Source of the DNA: DASQWP01 sp050697555
GTDB lineage: Bacteria > Actinomycetota > Thermoleophilia > Gaiellales > Gaiellaceae
Length of the DNA: 15,481 nucleotides
Reading direction: 5' to 3'
Assembly (NCBI GenBank): GCA_050697555.1
Contig: JBOHAD010000056.1
Location: forward strand, 1-15,481
A program made the position numbers and the translations under genes. Below, in pieces: positions 6,710 to 13,543 of this stretch (within the stretch, counting starts at the first letter, position 1; every line of letters begins with the position of its first letter). The notes beneath the pieces were generated by a model that was not told where the DNA came from, made no database searches, and was given only the letters and a program-made list of their open reading frames with translations.

Positions 6710-7000
6710 ATGGCAGCCCCAGCCGAGGTCGAGGTCGAGCGGCCCGCCGGCCGTGTGCACATCGAGGAGGAGAAGCCCTGGATCGTCATCGTCTGGAACG
6801 ACCCGATCAACCTCATGTCGTACGTGACCTTCGTCCTCCAGAAGCTCTTCGGCTTCTCGAGGGAGAAGGCGACGCGGCTGATGCTCCAGGTGCACCACGA
6901 GGGGAAGGCGGTCGTCTCGAGCGGCCCGCGGGAGAAGGCCGAGCACGACGTCTCCCGCCTGCACGCCCACGGGCTGTGGGCGACCTTGCGCCAGGATTGA
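6710..7000 (+). CDS. clpS: ATP-dependent Clp protease adaptor ClpS
   Basis: The 96-residue protein is ClpS, the N-recognin that delivers proteins with bulky hydrophobic N-terminal residues to the ClpA/ClpC unfoldase of the Clp protease. After a variable 20-residue leader comes the conserved fold. It includes WNDPINLMSYV with the N-degron contacts N30 and D31 and gatekeeper-type M36, then VLQKLFGFS, RLMLQVHHEGKA with V61-H62 lining the pocket, and the C-terminal GLWATL. The sequence closely follows the mycobacterial type. The ATG has a -10-like TACGGT six bases upstream and at best a weak ribosome binding site, so it may be leaderless. The DUF2017 gene follows after six bases. Confidence 0.96.
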   Translation: MAAPAEVEVERPAGRVHIEEEKPWIVIVWNDPINLMSYVTFVLQKLFGFSREKATRLMLQVHHEGKAVVSSGPREKAEHDVSRLHAHGLWATLRQD

Positions 7001-7006
7001 GGTCAC

Positions 7007-7489
7007 GTGTTTCGCCGTCCGATCGAGCGAACCACTGAGGGCGACTTCCGGCTGGCGCTCTCCGGCGACGAGCGCGAGCTGCTTCGCGGGCTTCCGGGTG
7101 AGCTCCGGTCGCTCCTCGACGCCGACCCGGCGGATTCCGCTCTACGGCGGCTTTTCCCGCCTGCGTACGAGGACGATCCCGAGGACGAGGACGAGTACCG
7201 GAGGCTGATGCGCGACGAGCTTCTCGACGGGCGCCGCGCGGCGCTCGCGATCCTCGAGGCGACCGCCGGCCGCGACCACCTCTCGGAGGAGGAGGTGCAC
7301 GCGTGGATCGGCGCGCTCAACGACCTCCGTCTCGTGCTCGGGACGCGCCTCGACGTCACGGAGGAGGTCTACGAGGGCGAGCTCGACCCACGCGACCCCC
7401 ACGCGCACGAGCTCACCGTCTACGGGTACCTGACCTGGCTCCAGGACTATCTGGTCAACGCGGTAGCAGACGCGTTCCCGTCGCCTTGA
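7007..7489 (+). CDS. DUF2017 family protein
   Basis: The 160-residue acidic protein matches the DUF2017 family, which in Actinomycetota typically lies directly after clpS; no biochemical function is established. It begins with a short basic stretch and an EGDFRLALSGDERELLRGLP segment, followed by an acidic linker with EDDPEDEDEY (about residues 55-64). An all-helical C-terminal half has LNDLRLVLGTRL (about 103-114) and a YGYLTWLQDYLV helix near the end (about 140-151). The GTG start at 7007 has GAGG overlapping the clpS stop, so translation is probably coupled. The 3' end overlaps the convergent modC by 35 bases. A role linked to the Clp/N-end rule pathway is inferred from neighbourhood only. 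Confidence 0.88.
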   Translation: MFRRPIERTTEGDFRLALSGDERELLRGLPGELRSLLDADPADSALRRLFPPAYEDDPEDEDEYRRLMRDELLDGRRAALAILEATAGRDHLSEEEVHAWIGALNDLRLVLGTRLDVTEEVYEGELDPRDPHAHELTVYGYLTWLQDYLVNAVADAFPSP

Positions 7490-8483
7490 ACGAGGCGACG
7501 ACGGCGTCGCCCTCGCCCAGACCGAGTCGCTCCGCCGACGCGGTCGTGATCTCCGCCGTGAACGGCCCCGTGCGGACGCGAACGCGGTTGCCGAGGACCA
7601 CGAGCGAGCGCACCGTTCCCGGCACGTGGTTGAGCGCCGAGTCGGAGGGGGCCTCGCGCGCCAGAGAGATCTCCCACGGGTAGACGACGACGCCGACCTC
7701 GCCGCGCGCGTCGTCGGTCGAATAGAGCAGCGTCCCGTCGTCGAGCGCGATCTCGGTGAGGCCGTCTCGCCCTCCCCGGGCACGCCCCCAGAGCACGTTG
7801 CCGCCGGCGAAGCGGGCCACGAAGGGATCGCGGGGCGCTGAGACGAGCTCCGCCGGGGAACCGAGCTGGAGCAGCTCCCCTTCGACGAGGACGCCGACGC
7901 GGCCGGCGAGCGCGGCCGCGTCCTCGAAGTCGTGCGTCACGAGGAGGGTCGGGAGGTCGAGGTCGCTCAGGAGCTCGTGCAGCTCGCCGCGAACGCGCGC
8001 GCGAGTCTCCGCGTCGAGCGCCGCGAGGGGCTCGTCGAGCAGCAGCAGGCCCGGGTCCCGGGCGAGCGCCCGAGCGAGGGCGACCCGCTGACGCTCGCCG
8101 CCCGAGAGCTCGCCCGGGCGAGCCTCGGCGAGGTGGCGGATGTGAAAGCGCTCGAGCAGCTCGGCGGCGCGGGCCCGCCCTCCGAACGCGACGTTCCCGG
8201 CCACCGTCAGGTGCGGGAAGAGGGCGTAGTCCTGGAAGACGAAGCCGACCCGCCGCTCCTCGGGGGCGCGGTCGATTCCCCGCGCCACGTCGAGCCAGAC
8301 CTCCTCTCCCAGCGCGATGCGGCCCCGCTCCGGGCGGAGAAGGCCGGCGAGGGCTCGCAGCACCGTCGTCTTGCCGGCTCCCGAGGGCCCGACGAGGGCG
8401 ACGGTCTCCCGCCCGACCTCGAGCGCTAGCTCGAGCCGGAAGGAGCGGAGCGGAACGGAGAGATCGAAGCGAAGCTGGACCAT
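7455..8483 (-). CDS. modC: Molybdate ABC transporter ATP-binding protein ModC
   Basis: This 342-residue ATPase powers molybdate (or tungstate) import through ModB. The ABC domain (about 1-225) shows Walker A GPSGAGKTT (32-40), the Q-loop in FVFQDYALFP (Q84), signature LSGGERQ (126-132), Walker B LLLLDEP (146-152, E151) and the switch H184. The C-terminal third carries a TOBE/Mop-like regulatory domain (about 285-340, from NHVPGTVRSLV to FKATGTRLL), as in E. coli ModC. Together with modA and modB next to it this supports molybdate rather than another substrate. The ATG at 8483 lies 58 bases inside the end of modB and lacks a clear ribosome binding site, so translation is probably coupled to modB. 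The 3' end overlaps the convergent DUF2017 gene. Confidence 0.94.
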   Translation of the reverse strand: MVQLRFDLSVPLRSFRLELALEVGRETVALVGPSGAGKTTVLRALAGLLRPERGRIALGEEVWLDVARGIDRAPEERRVGFVFQDYALFPHLTVAGNVAFGGRARAAELLERFHIRHLAEARPGELSGGERQRVALARALARDPGLLLLDEPLAALDAETRARVRGELHELLSDLDLPTLLVTHDFEDAAALAGRVGVLVEGELLQLGSPAELVSAPRDPFVARFAGGNVLWGRARGGRDGLTEIALDDGTLLYSTDDARGEVGVVVYPWEISLAREAPSDSALNHVPGTVRSLVVLGNRVRVRTGPFTAEITTASAERLGLGEGDAVVASFKATGTRLLPR

Positions 8484-9250
8484 GAGGGCAGGAACTTGAC
8501 GACCACGAGCAGGGCGCCGCTCACGACGACGAGGAAGGCTCCGATCGCGAGCGCCACGTCGAAGTCCTCGGCGAGCTGGCCGTAGATGGCGAGGGGAAGG
8601 GTCTGAGTCACTCCCTGCAGGCTGCCGGCGAACATGATCGTGGCCCCGAACTCGCCGAGGCCGCGTGCCCAGGCGAGCGCCGAGCCGGCGCCCAGGCCGC
8701 CCGCTGCGAGCGGAAGCGCCACGCGCCGGAAGGCCCCCAGAGGGTGCAGGCCGAGCGTGCGCGCCGCGTCGAGGAGGTTCGGGTCGACGGCCTCGAACGC
8801 CGCGATCCCCTGGCGGAGGTAGAAGGGGCTGGCCACGAAGACGACGGCGAGGACGACCGCCGCCTGTGTGAGCGGAATCCGGATGCCGAAGGCGTCGAGG
8901 GTCTCTCCCAGCAGGCCGCGGCGGCCGAGCACGGCGAAGAGGGCCAGGCCCGCGACGGCGGGGGGAAGGACGAGCGGGAGCTCCACGAGCGCGATCACGA
9001 GCCGGCGGCCGCGAAACCGCCGCGTCGCCAGCACGTAGGCGGCGGGCGTCCCGACGCCGAGGATGAACACGTGTGCGATCACGCTCGTCTTGAAGCTGAC
9101 GACGAGGGCGTCGATCGCCACGTCGCTCCCGAGCTGGCGGACGAGCGTCTCGGGGGACACGCGCAGGAAGATGGCCAGCAGGGGCAGGCAGAGGAACGTG
9201 AGCGCGAGGACGAGCGCGCCCGCGAAGAGGAGATCGAGGGCCCGCCTCAC
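8426..9250 (-). CDS. modB: Molybdate ABC transporter permease ModB
   Basis: The 274-residue integral membrane protein has the fold of CysTW/ModB permeases. TM helices lie at about 7-30, 48-75, 86-110, 128-146, 180-200 and 232-253. The cytoplasmic EAA loop that docks ModC is visible around residues 153-190 (AVDPNLLDAARTLGLHPLGA followed by a LPLAAGGLGAG stretch). It forms the channel for molybdate delivered by ModA. The GTG start overlaps the modA stop in a GTGA, a typical coupled junction. The last ~20 residues, rich in Ser and Pro, are encoded in the 58-base overlap with modC and look like a run-on tail rather than conserved ModB sequence. Confidence 0.94.
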   Translation of the reverse strand: MRRALDLLFAGALVLALTFLCLPLLAIFLRVSPETLVRQLGSDVAIDALVVSFKTSVIAHVFILGVGTPAAYVLATRRFRGRRLVIALVELPLVLPPAVAGLALFAVLGRRGLLGETLDAFGIRIPLTQAAVVLAVVFVASPFYLRQGIAAFEAVDPNLLDAARTLGLHPLGAFRRVALPLAAGGLGAGSALAWARGLGEFGATIMFAGSLQGVTQTLPLAIYGQLAEDFDVALAIGAFLVVVSGALLVVVKFLPSWSSFASISPFRSAPSGSS

Positions 9251-9963
9251 GGAGTTTCGAACCCCGCCTCTCGGAGCGCGTCCCGGCCGTCCTCTCCGAG
9301 TAGCCGGTCCACGAACGCTTGCGCCTCGCGCTCGCGGTCGCTTCCGCGGACGACGGCGACGCTGTACTCGACCTCGGGCTGGGCCTCCTCCGGCAGCTCG
9401 ATCACGTCCACGTCGTCCTCGACCGGGGCGACGTCGGTGGCGTAGACGAACCCCGCGTCCGCCTCGCCGAGCGCCACCTTGCTCGCGACTCCCTTGACGT
9501 CCGCCTCCTCGCTCACGACCCGGGCGAGGACGTCCTGGCGACCGAGCGTCTCGAGCACCTGACGCGTGTAGTCGCCGGCCGGGACGCCGGAGGCCGCGAC
9601 GACGAGCCTCACGCCTTCGGCGGCGAGATCGCGAACGGAGCGGATTCCCGCTGGGTTGTCGCCTGGGACGACGAGGACGAGCCGGTTCGTGGCGAAGACG
9701 ACGGGTTGCTCGACGAGCCCCTCACCGGCGAGCTCGGCCGGGTGGCGGGGGCTGGCGGCCGCGTACACGTCGGCCGGGGCTCCTTCCCTGATCTGCGTGG
9801 CGTGCTCGTCGGAGCCGGCGAAGCTGTAGCGGGCATTTGCGTCGATCCGGGGGAAGACCTCTCGCAGGGAGGCGGCGGCGAAGACGGTCAGCGTGCCGTC
9901 GTCCCCGCCGCAGGCGGCAAGCGTCGCCGCCGCGGCGAGGACGAGCGGAATCAACCGCCTCAC
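9247..9963 (-). CDS. modA: Molybdate ABC transporter substrate-binding lipoprotein ModA
   Basis: The 238-residue protein captures molybdate or tungstate outside the membrane and hands it to ModB. It has a lipoprotein signal: MRR, a hydrophobic stretch and the lipobox LAAC (L15-C18), followed by GGDDG. Mature-domain motifs typical of ModA are LTVFAAASLREVF, AGSDEHATQIREGAPADVYAAAS and VVAASGVPAGDYTRQVL. EADVKGVASKVALGEADAGFVY and a C-terminal helix before GFETP follow. Length is normal for the family. The GTG start overlaps the TGA of the upstream HTH-TOBE regulator by four bases, and the stop overlaps modB likewise, so the genes form one operon. Confidence 0.94.
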   Translation of the reverse strand: MRRLIPLVLAAAATLAACGGDDGTLTVFAAASLREVFPRIDANARYSFAGSDEHATQIREGAPADVYAAASPRHPAELAGEGLVEQPVVFATNRLVLVVPGDNPAGIRSVRDLAAEGVRLVVAASGVPAGDYTRQVLETLGRQDVLARVVSEEADVKGVASKVALGEADAGFVYATDVAPVEDDVDVIELPEEAQPEVEYSVAVVRGSDREREAQAFVDRLLGEDGRDALREAGFETP

Positions 9964-10334
9964 CGCTCGACCATGACCGAGGTCGCCTTCACGAGCGCGG
10001 TCGCGGGGGTTCCCGGCTCGAGTCCGAGCTCTTCCGCGGCCTCCCGCGTGATCACGGCGACGACCCGCGCCGGCTCGGTGACGTCGATCTCGACCTTGGC
10101 GAGGACGCCTTCGATCGTGACCCCGCGAACGACCCCTTGGAAGCGGTTGCGAGCGCTCAGCCCGTGGGGCGCGGCGCCGCGGAGGCGCTCGACCTCCGAG
10201 GCGGGCACGACCCGCCGGTTGGCGGTGTCGCGCCTCGTGCGGATGCGCCCCTGCCGGTCCCAGCGGCGAAGCGTGTCGAGGCTGATCCCCAAGATGCGGG
10301 CGGCTTCGCCCGCTGAGTAGCTACGCCTAGGCAT
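9960..10334 (-). CDS. HTH (MerR/BldC-like) plus TOBE-domain molybdate regulator
   Basis: This 124-residue protein joins an N-terminal HTH_17/MerR-like DNA-binding domain to a C-terminal TOBE/Mop domain. The HTH (about 5-50) includes YSAGEAARILGISLDTLRRW and the wing NRRVVPASEVERL. The TOBE domain (about 60-122) includes ARNRFQGVVRGVTIEGVLAKVE. Mop domains bind molybdate, so it is probably the molybdate-responsive regulator of the operon it heads, functionally like ModE but with a different HTH. There is no effector dimerisation helix as in full MerR proteins. The ATG at 10334 has a -10-like TATGCT six bases upstream, suggesting a leaderless mRNA. A repeat overlaps the start, consistent with autoregulation. 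It overlaps modA by four bases. Confidence 0.9.
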   Translation of the reverse strand: MPRRSYSAGEAARILGISLDTLRRWDRQGRIRTRRDTANRRVVPASEVERLRGAAPHGLSARNRFQGVVRGVTIEGVLAKVEIDVTEPARVVAVITREAAEELGLEPGTPATALVKATSVMVER

Positions 10335-10346
10335 TGCCTAAGCATA
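10325..10346 (-). promoter_or_regulatory. Promoter and operator-like repeat of the mod operon
   Basis: On the minus strand a -10-like TATGCT (10346-10341) lies six bases before the ATG. Two copies of an eight-base unit, GCTTAGGC (10343-10336) and GCCTAGGC (10332-10325), differing at one base, are spaced by AAT with an 11-base period. They run from the -10 into codon 4. Because each unit is nearly self-complementary they read both as direct and inverted repeats. One helical turn of spacing suits head-to-tail binding by a BldC/MerR-like HTH, probably the gene's own product. No convincing -35 is seen. Confidence 0.5.
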
Positions 10347-10395
10347 ACCGCCCGCCGGTCGACCGCCCCTACGATCCGACGCGCCTTGTTCACCC

Positions 10396-10408
10396 GGTGC
10401 CAGGCACC
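10396..10408. repeat. REP-like palindrome in the gap between the mod operon and the ATP-grasp gene
   Basis: GGTGCC and GGCACC flank a single A. Thirteen-base cores of this form occur as dispersed repetitive extragenic palindromes in various bacteria, but only one copy is seen here and no REP transposase is in the window. The assignment rests on resemblance only. The rest of the gap (10349-10446) holds only the adjoining hairpin. Confidence 0.3.
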
Positions 10409-10425
10409 AGGACGTGGGGCCGATG

Positions 10426-10448
10426 GAGGGCGCCCTTGGCGCTCCCTC
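10426..10448 (-). terminator. Hairpin at the end of the ATP-grasp gene
   Basis: On the minus strand a stem begins within the TGA stop. GAGGG plus CGCC pairs with GGCG plus CCCTC, with a two-base bulge and a short AAG loop. The position directly at the end of the three-gene unit suggests a terminator, but there is no T-run. Confidence 0.4.
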
Positions 10449-11712
10449 AGCTCCGGGCGGGCGTGTCTGCCGTAGCCGGCGTCCGCTGGTCGCTCACCCA
10501 CGCGGAGAGCAGGCCGCGGTAGTGGGCGACGAACTGCTCGTGCTCGCGCCGCGGGAAGGTGGAGGTGACCGTCCCGACGAGCAGCCGGTCGAACTCGGTG
10601 CTCTCGACGTACTCGAGGACGACCTCGTCCAGGTGCGGGAGCGCCTTCGCGCAGAACTCCTCGTAGGCCTCGGTCTGGAAGTACTCCTCCGCGAGGACCC
10701 GGTAGGCGCCGAGCTTCTCCTCGTAGCTCAGGTCGTCGCGGTCCCCGAGCTCGAAGTAGCGGCGCGCCTCCTGGTTGACGTGCATGGAACGGCCGGTGAC
10801 GGTGCAGAACGCACACCACTTGACGAGCGTCCGAATCGCCCACGGGAAGTAGTAGTGGAGGCTCGTGAGCGAGACGTCCGGCGAGGCGTTCGCGTAGTCG
10901 ATGGGATGCACCTCGCCGTCCGCGACGAGCGTCTCGCACGAGTTGAACTCCCAGCGGAAGAAGGCGTTCACCAGGCGCCCGATCGTCACGACCTCCCAGC
11001 CGGTCTCGGGTGTGAGGAAGTCGTGCGCGACCTGGTAGCGGTCGTGCATGGGCCGGGAGGGGTCGAAGCGCACGACCAGCGTCTCCGCCCCGATGGTGAG
11101 GCTCCGGGCGAAGACGTCGAAGTCAACCGCCGCCTGGAGGTGCATCAGGCGCCTTCCCGACTCGTCGTAGCGGGCGTGCAGCTCTCGCGGGCCGCCGATC
11201 CGCGTCACACCGACCCAGGCACCGCCGTCGAAGGGCTTCATGAAGAGCGGGTAGCCGATGCCGCCTGCGATCGCGGCGAGGTCGAAGGAGCGGTTGTACT
11301 TCGAGGCCGTGTAGGCGAAGCGGTCGTCGACGGGCGGCCGCTTGTGCGGGATCAGCCACGTCTCCGGAACCTTGAGGCCGAGGCGCATCATCGCGCAGTA
11401 CGCCGCGTGCTTCTCCATCGACTGGAACGTGAACGGGTTGTTGAGAAGGTAGACGTCGTCCATGAGGGCGACCTTCTTCAGCCACTCGCGCGGAACGTAG
11501 TACCAGTGGGCGAGCCGGTCGATGACGAGCGAGTGGCGCGGGCGGGTGCGCAGGTCGAAGGGCTCGATGGAGACGCGCTCGGTGGCGAGCTCGTGCTTGC
11601 CGCGCCCGTACGAGATCGTCCCGAGGCGGCTGACGATCGCCTCGAACGCGCTCGGCCAGTCCTCCTCGGCGCCGAGCAGGAGGCCGATCACGTGCCGGCG
11701 GGCCGTGGCCAC
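10447..11712 (-). CDS. ATP-grasp domain protein of unknown product
   Basis: The 421-residue protein shows ATP-grasp features. There is an N-terminal Rossmann-like region (MATARRHVIGLLLG), then NNPFTFQSMEKHAAY (91-105), where ATP-grasp enzymes have the start of the central domain. GYPLFMKPFDGGAWVGVTRI (153-172) follows, with a nucleotide-binding K159 and Gly-rich loop. Metal-ligand-like E255 and N257 in FRWEFNSCE and HPIDYANASPD (269-279) complete the active site. The family joins a carboxylate to an amine or thiol via an acyl phosphate; the substrates here are unknown. The C-terminal ~120 residues (about 300-410) are an extra helical region. The GTG start at 11712 abuts the stop of the preceding hydrolase gene with no spacer, so the gene is almost certainly co-transcribed and coupled. 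The sequence resembles actinobacterial proteins annotated only as ATP-grasp or hypothetical. Confidence 0.8.
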   Translation of the reverse strand: MATARRHVIGLLLGAEEDWPSAFEAIVSRLGTISYGRGKHELATERVSIEPFDLRTRPRHSLVIDRLAHWYYVPREWLKKVALMDDVYLLNNPFTFQSMEKHAAYCAMMRLGLKVPETWLIPHKRPPVDDRFAYTASKYNRSFDLAAIAGGIGYPLFMKPFDGGAWVGVTRIGGPRELHARYDESGRRLMHLQAAVDFDVFARSLTIGAETLVVRFDPSRPMHDRYQVAHDFLTPETGWEVVTIGRLVNAFFRWEFNSCETLVADGEVHPIDYANASPDVSLTSLHYYFPWAIRTLVKWCAFCTVTGRSMHVNQEARRYFELGDRDDLSYEEKLGAYRVLAEEYFQTEAYEEFCAKALPHLDEVVLEYVESTEFDRLLVGTVTSTFPRREHEQFVAHYRGLLSAWVSDQRTPATADTPARS

Positions 11713-12459
11713 TCAGCAGATCCGCGGCAGGTGGTGGGCGAGCTGGGCGCGCCAGGACGGCCAGTCGTGCGGGACGTCGTGACCCCAGAGGTCGACCTCG
11801 GCGCGAAGGCCCTTTTCCTGGAGGAGCCGGCCGAACAGCTTCGTGCTCTCGAGGGCGCCCGTCGTGTCCTCCCACTGTCCCTGCCCGCACACGAGCAGCA
11901 GGCTGACGCGGCTTCGCAGCCAGTCTAGGTGGTCGCCGTGGAGGTTGCCCACGTAGTCCATCGGGTTCTGGAAGTAGGCGGCGTCGCCCCGCTCGCCCCC
12001 GGCCACGACTGAGACGTCGTAGACGCCGCTCAGGCAGAGAGCGAGCGGAAAGAGGTCGGCGCGGCGCAGGGCGAAGTTGGCGGCGTGATAGGCCCCGAAG
12101 CTCGTCCCGGCGACGGCGATGTCGGCGGGACCGCCGCAATCATCGTGGATCCAGGGGACGACCTGGCTCGCAATCCAGTCCTCGTAGGCGCCGTGCCGGC
12201 GGGCGCGCTCCTCGAGGGAGAGGCCGGGCGTGTGCCAGCTCTCGGAGTCGTAGCTCGCGACGCAGTAGAGCTTCACGCGGCCCCCGTCCAGGAGGGCTTC
12301 GATCGCGCCGACCATTCCCCGGTCCTCCCAGTCGGTTGCGCTTCCCTGCTCGCTCGGGAAGGCGAGGAGCGGGCGGCCCCAGTGCCCGTACGAGACGACG
12401 CGGCCGCCGGCGCCGATCGCCGGCGAGTGGAGCGAGACCTCGCGGCGCTCTACGCCCAC
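11713..12459 (-). CDS. Alpha/beta-hydrolase-fold esterase-like protein (first of two)
   Basis: The 248-residue protein resembles the EsteraseD/PF00756 group. It has an N-terminal strand pair ending in SYGHWGRPLLAFPSE, nucleophile elbow GTSFG with S120, and a C-terminal LWGHDVPHDWPSWR in which H231 is the likely catalytic His. The acid is not certain; candidates lie in the CGQGQWEDT turn (191-199). There is no signal peptide, so it is likely cytoplasmic. The GTG at 12459 was chosen because it gives a family-like N-terminus and overlaps the end of the upstream esterase gene by ten bases; the frame is open further upstream only as antisense or shadow sequence. It abuts the ATP-grasp gene directly. 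The substrate is unknown; an ester or amide of the ATP-grasp product is possible. Confidence 0.82.
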   Translation of the reverse strand: MGVERREVSLHSPAIGAGGRVVSYGHWGRPLLAFPSEQGSATDWEDRGMVGAIEALLDGGRVKLYCVASYDSESWHTPGLSLEERARRHGAYEDWIASQVVPWIHDDCGGPADIAVAGTSFGAYHAANFALRRADLFPLALCLSGVYDVSVVAGGERGDAAYFQNPMDYVGNLHGDHLDWLRSRVSLLLVCGQGQWEDTTGALESTKLFGRLLQEKGLRAEVDLWGHDVPHDWPSWRAQLAHHLPRIC

Positions 12460-13481
12460 AGCTGCCGAAGGAAGGCGCGCAGGCGCGGCTCGAAGGCGTC
12501 GCGCCAGGCGACCCAGTTGTGCGCGTCTCGAACGAGGTCGAGGTGCACGTCGTACCCCTGCGCCGCGAGCGCCGCCGCGACGGCGCGGTTGTTGGCCAGG
12601 TTCTCCTCTGCCGTCCCGCACGTCATCGCCACCGGGATCGGCCCGTCCCCCGAGTCGCCGGTGAGCACGCTGCCGACGAAGCGCGAGATGCGCCCGAAGT
12701 GCGGGAAGTCCCGCTCGTGGCTGTTGTACCGCTGGCGGAAGAAGCTCCCCGACTGGAGGAAGAGCCCGCCGAACGCGTCGGGGTAGGTGCGGTGCGCGTG
12801 CAGCATGGCGAGCGCGCCGAGGCTCGTCCCCATCCCGGCTCGCCCGCGCGCGCCGCCCTCGGTCGGCGCCTCGGGCTCGAGGCGGGGGAGGATCTCGCGC
12901 GCGAGCGCGCGCGCGTAGCGCGCCGATGCGGAGTAGTCGCGGTTGCGCTCGACGGGCGGCACGAGCGCCGCGCGGAGCGGCGGGAGCCCGCCCGCCGCGC
13001 AAGCCGCCGCGAGGTAGCGCAGGAGGCCTGAGTACTGCGCGTACTCGGGGCCGTCGTGGGCGACGAGGAGCGGGAGGGGCTTTCGCGTCCGCGTCCCCTT
13101 CGGCGACCACACGGTGACGGGGACGTCGACTCCGAGCGTCCTGCTCGGCACCTCGACTGTCCGCGTGCGGCCGGCGGGCGCGTTGGCCGCGAGCCACACG
13201 GGAGGGCCGTAGCCGGGAAGCTCGAGCACTGACTTCTCGCCGAAGGGGCCGGGCGCTCGAAGCGGATTCCCCGGGTCGCATGCGAGCTCCACCCGGCCGT
13301 CGGCATCCGTGAGCTCGAGCTGGTACTCGATCCGGCCGATGGACGGCGGCGTGAAGTGGAGGTGCCACGCGCCGTTGTCGCCCGCGCGCTCGAAGTCCGG
13401 CCCGAGGCGGGGGCGCCAGAGCTCCTGGACGAGACGTACGCGCCGCAGGCGCCGATCCGGGTCCGGAACGGTGACGATCAC
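12450..13481 (-). CDS. Enterochelin-esterase-like hydrolase with N-terminal E-set domain (second of two)
   Basis: The 343-residue protein has the layout of Fes-type esterases. An N-terminal Ig-like E-set domain spans about 5-95 and includes VRLVQELWRP, WHLHFTPPSIGRIEYQLEL and a loop with CDPGNPL. It is followed by a PF00756 catalytic domain with LLVAHDGPEYAQY, nucleophile S220 in GMGTSLGALA, CGTAEEN (acid region, about 288-294) and catalytic His H321 in RDAHNWVAWRDAF. Fes proteins cleave siderophore or other oligo-esters; here iron genes are absent, so the substrate is open. The GTG at 13481 was chosen because upstream codons give a basic, unrelated sequence antisense to the serpin gene, and a -10-like TAAGCT lies eight bases away. 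It leads the three-gene unit. Confidence 0.85.
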   Translation of the reverse strand: MIVTVPDPDRRLRRVRLVQELWRPRLGPDFERAGDNGAWHLHFTPPSIGRIEYQLELTDADGRVELACDPGNPLRAPGPFGEKSVLELPGYGPPVWLAANAPAGRTRTVEVPSRTLGVDVPVTVWSPKGTRTRKPLPLLVAHDGPEYAQYSGLLRYLAAACAAGGLPPLRAALVPPVERNRDYSASARYARALAREILPRLEPEAPTEGGARGRAGMGTSLGALAMLHAHRTYPDAFGGLFLQSGSFFRQRYNSHERDFPHFGRISRFVGSVLTGDSGDGPIPVAMTCGTAEENLANNRAVAAALAAQGYDVHLDLVRDAHNWVAWRDAFEPRLRAFLRQLWA

Positions 13482-13489
13482 GGCCGCTG

Positions 13490-13535
13490 AGCTTAGCCGC
13501 GCTCTGCGGGAACCTTTGCGGCGTCGGCGTAGTCT
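13490..13535. promoter_or_regulatory. Divergent promoter region of the esterase unit and the serpin gene
   Basis: Only 62 bases lie between the GTG of the esterase gene (13481) and the GTG at 13544. On the plus strand TAGTCT (13530-13535) is six bases from an ATG and eight from the in-frame GTG. On the minus strand TAAGCT (13495-13490) is eight bases from the GTG. Both are partial -10 matches without clear -35 elements. Confidence 0.35.
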
Positions 13536-13543
13536 CAGAAGAT

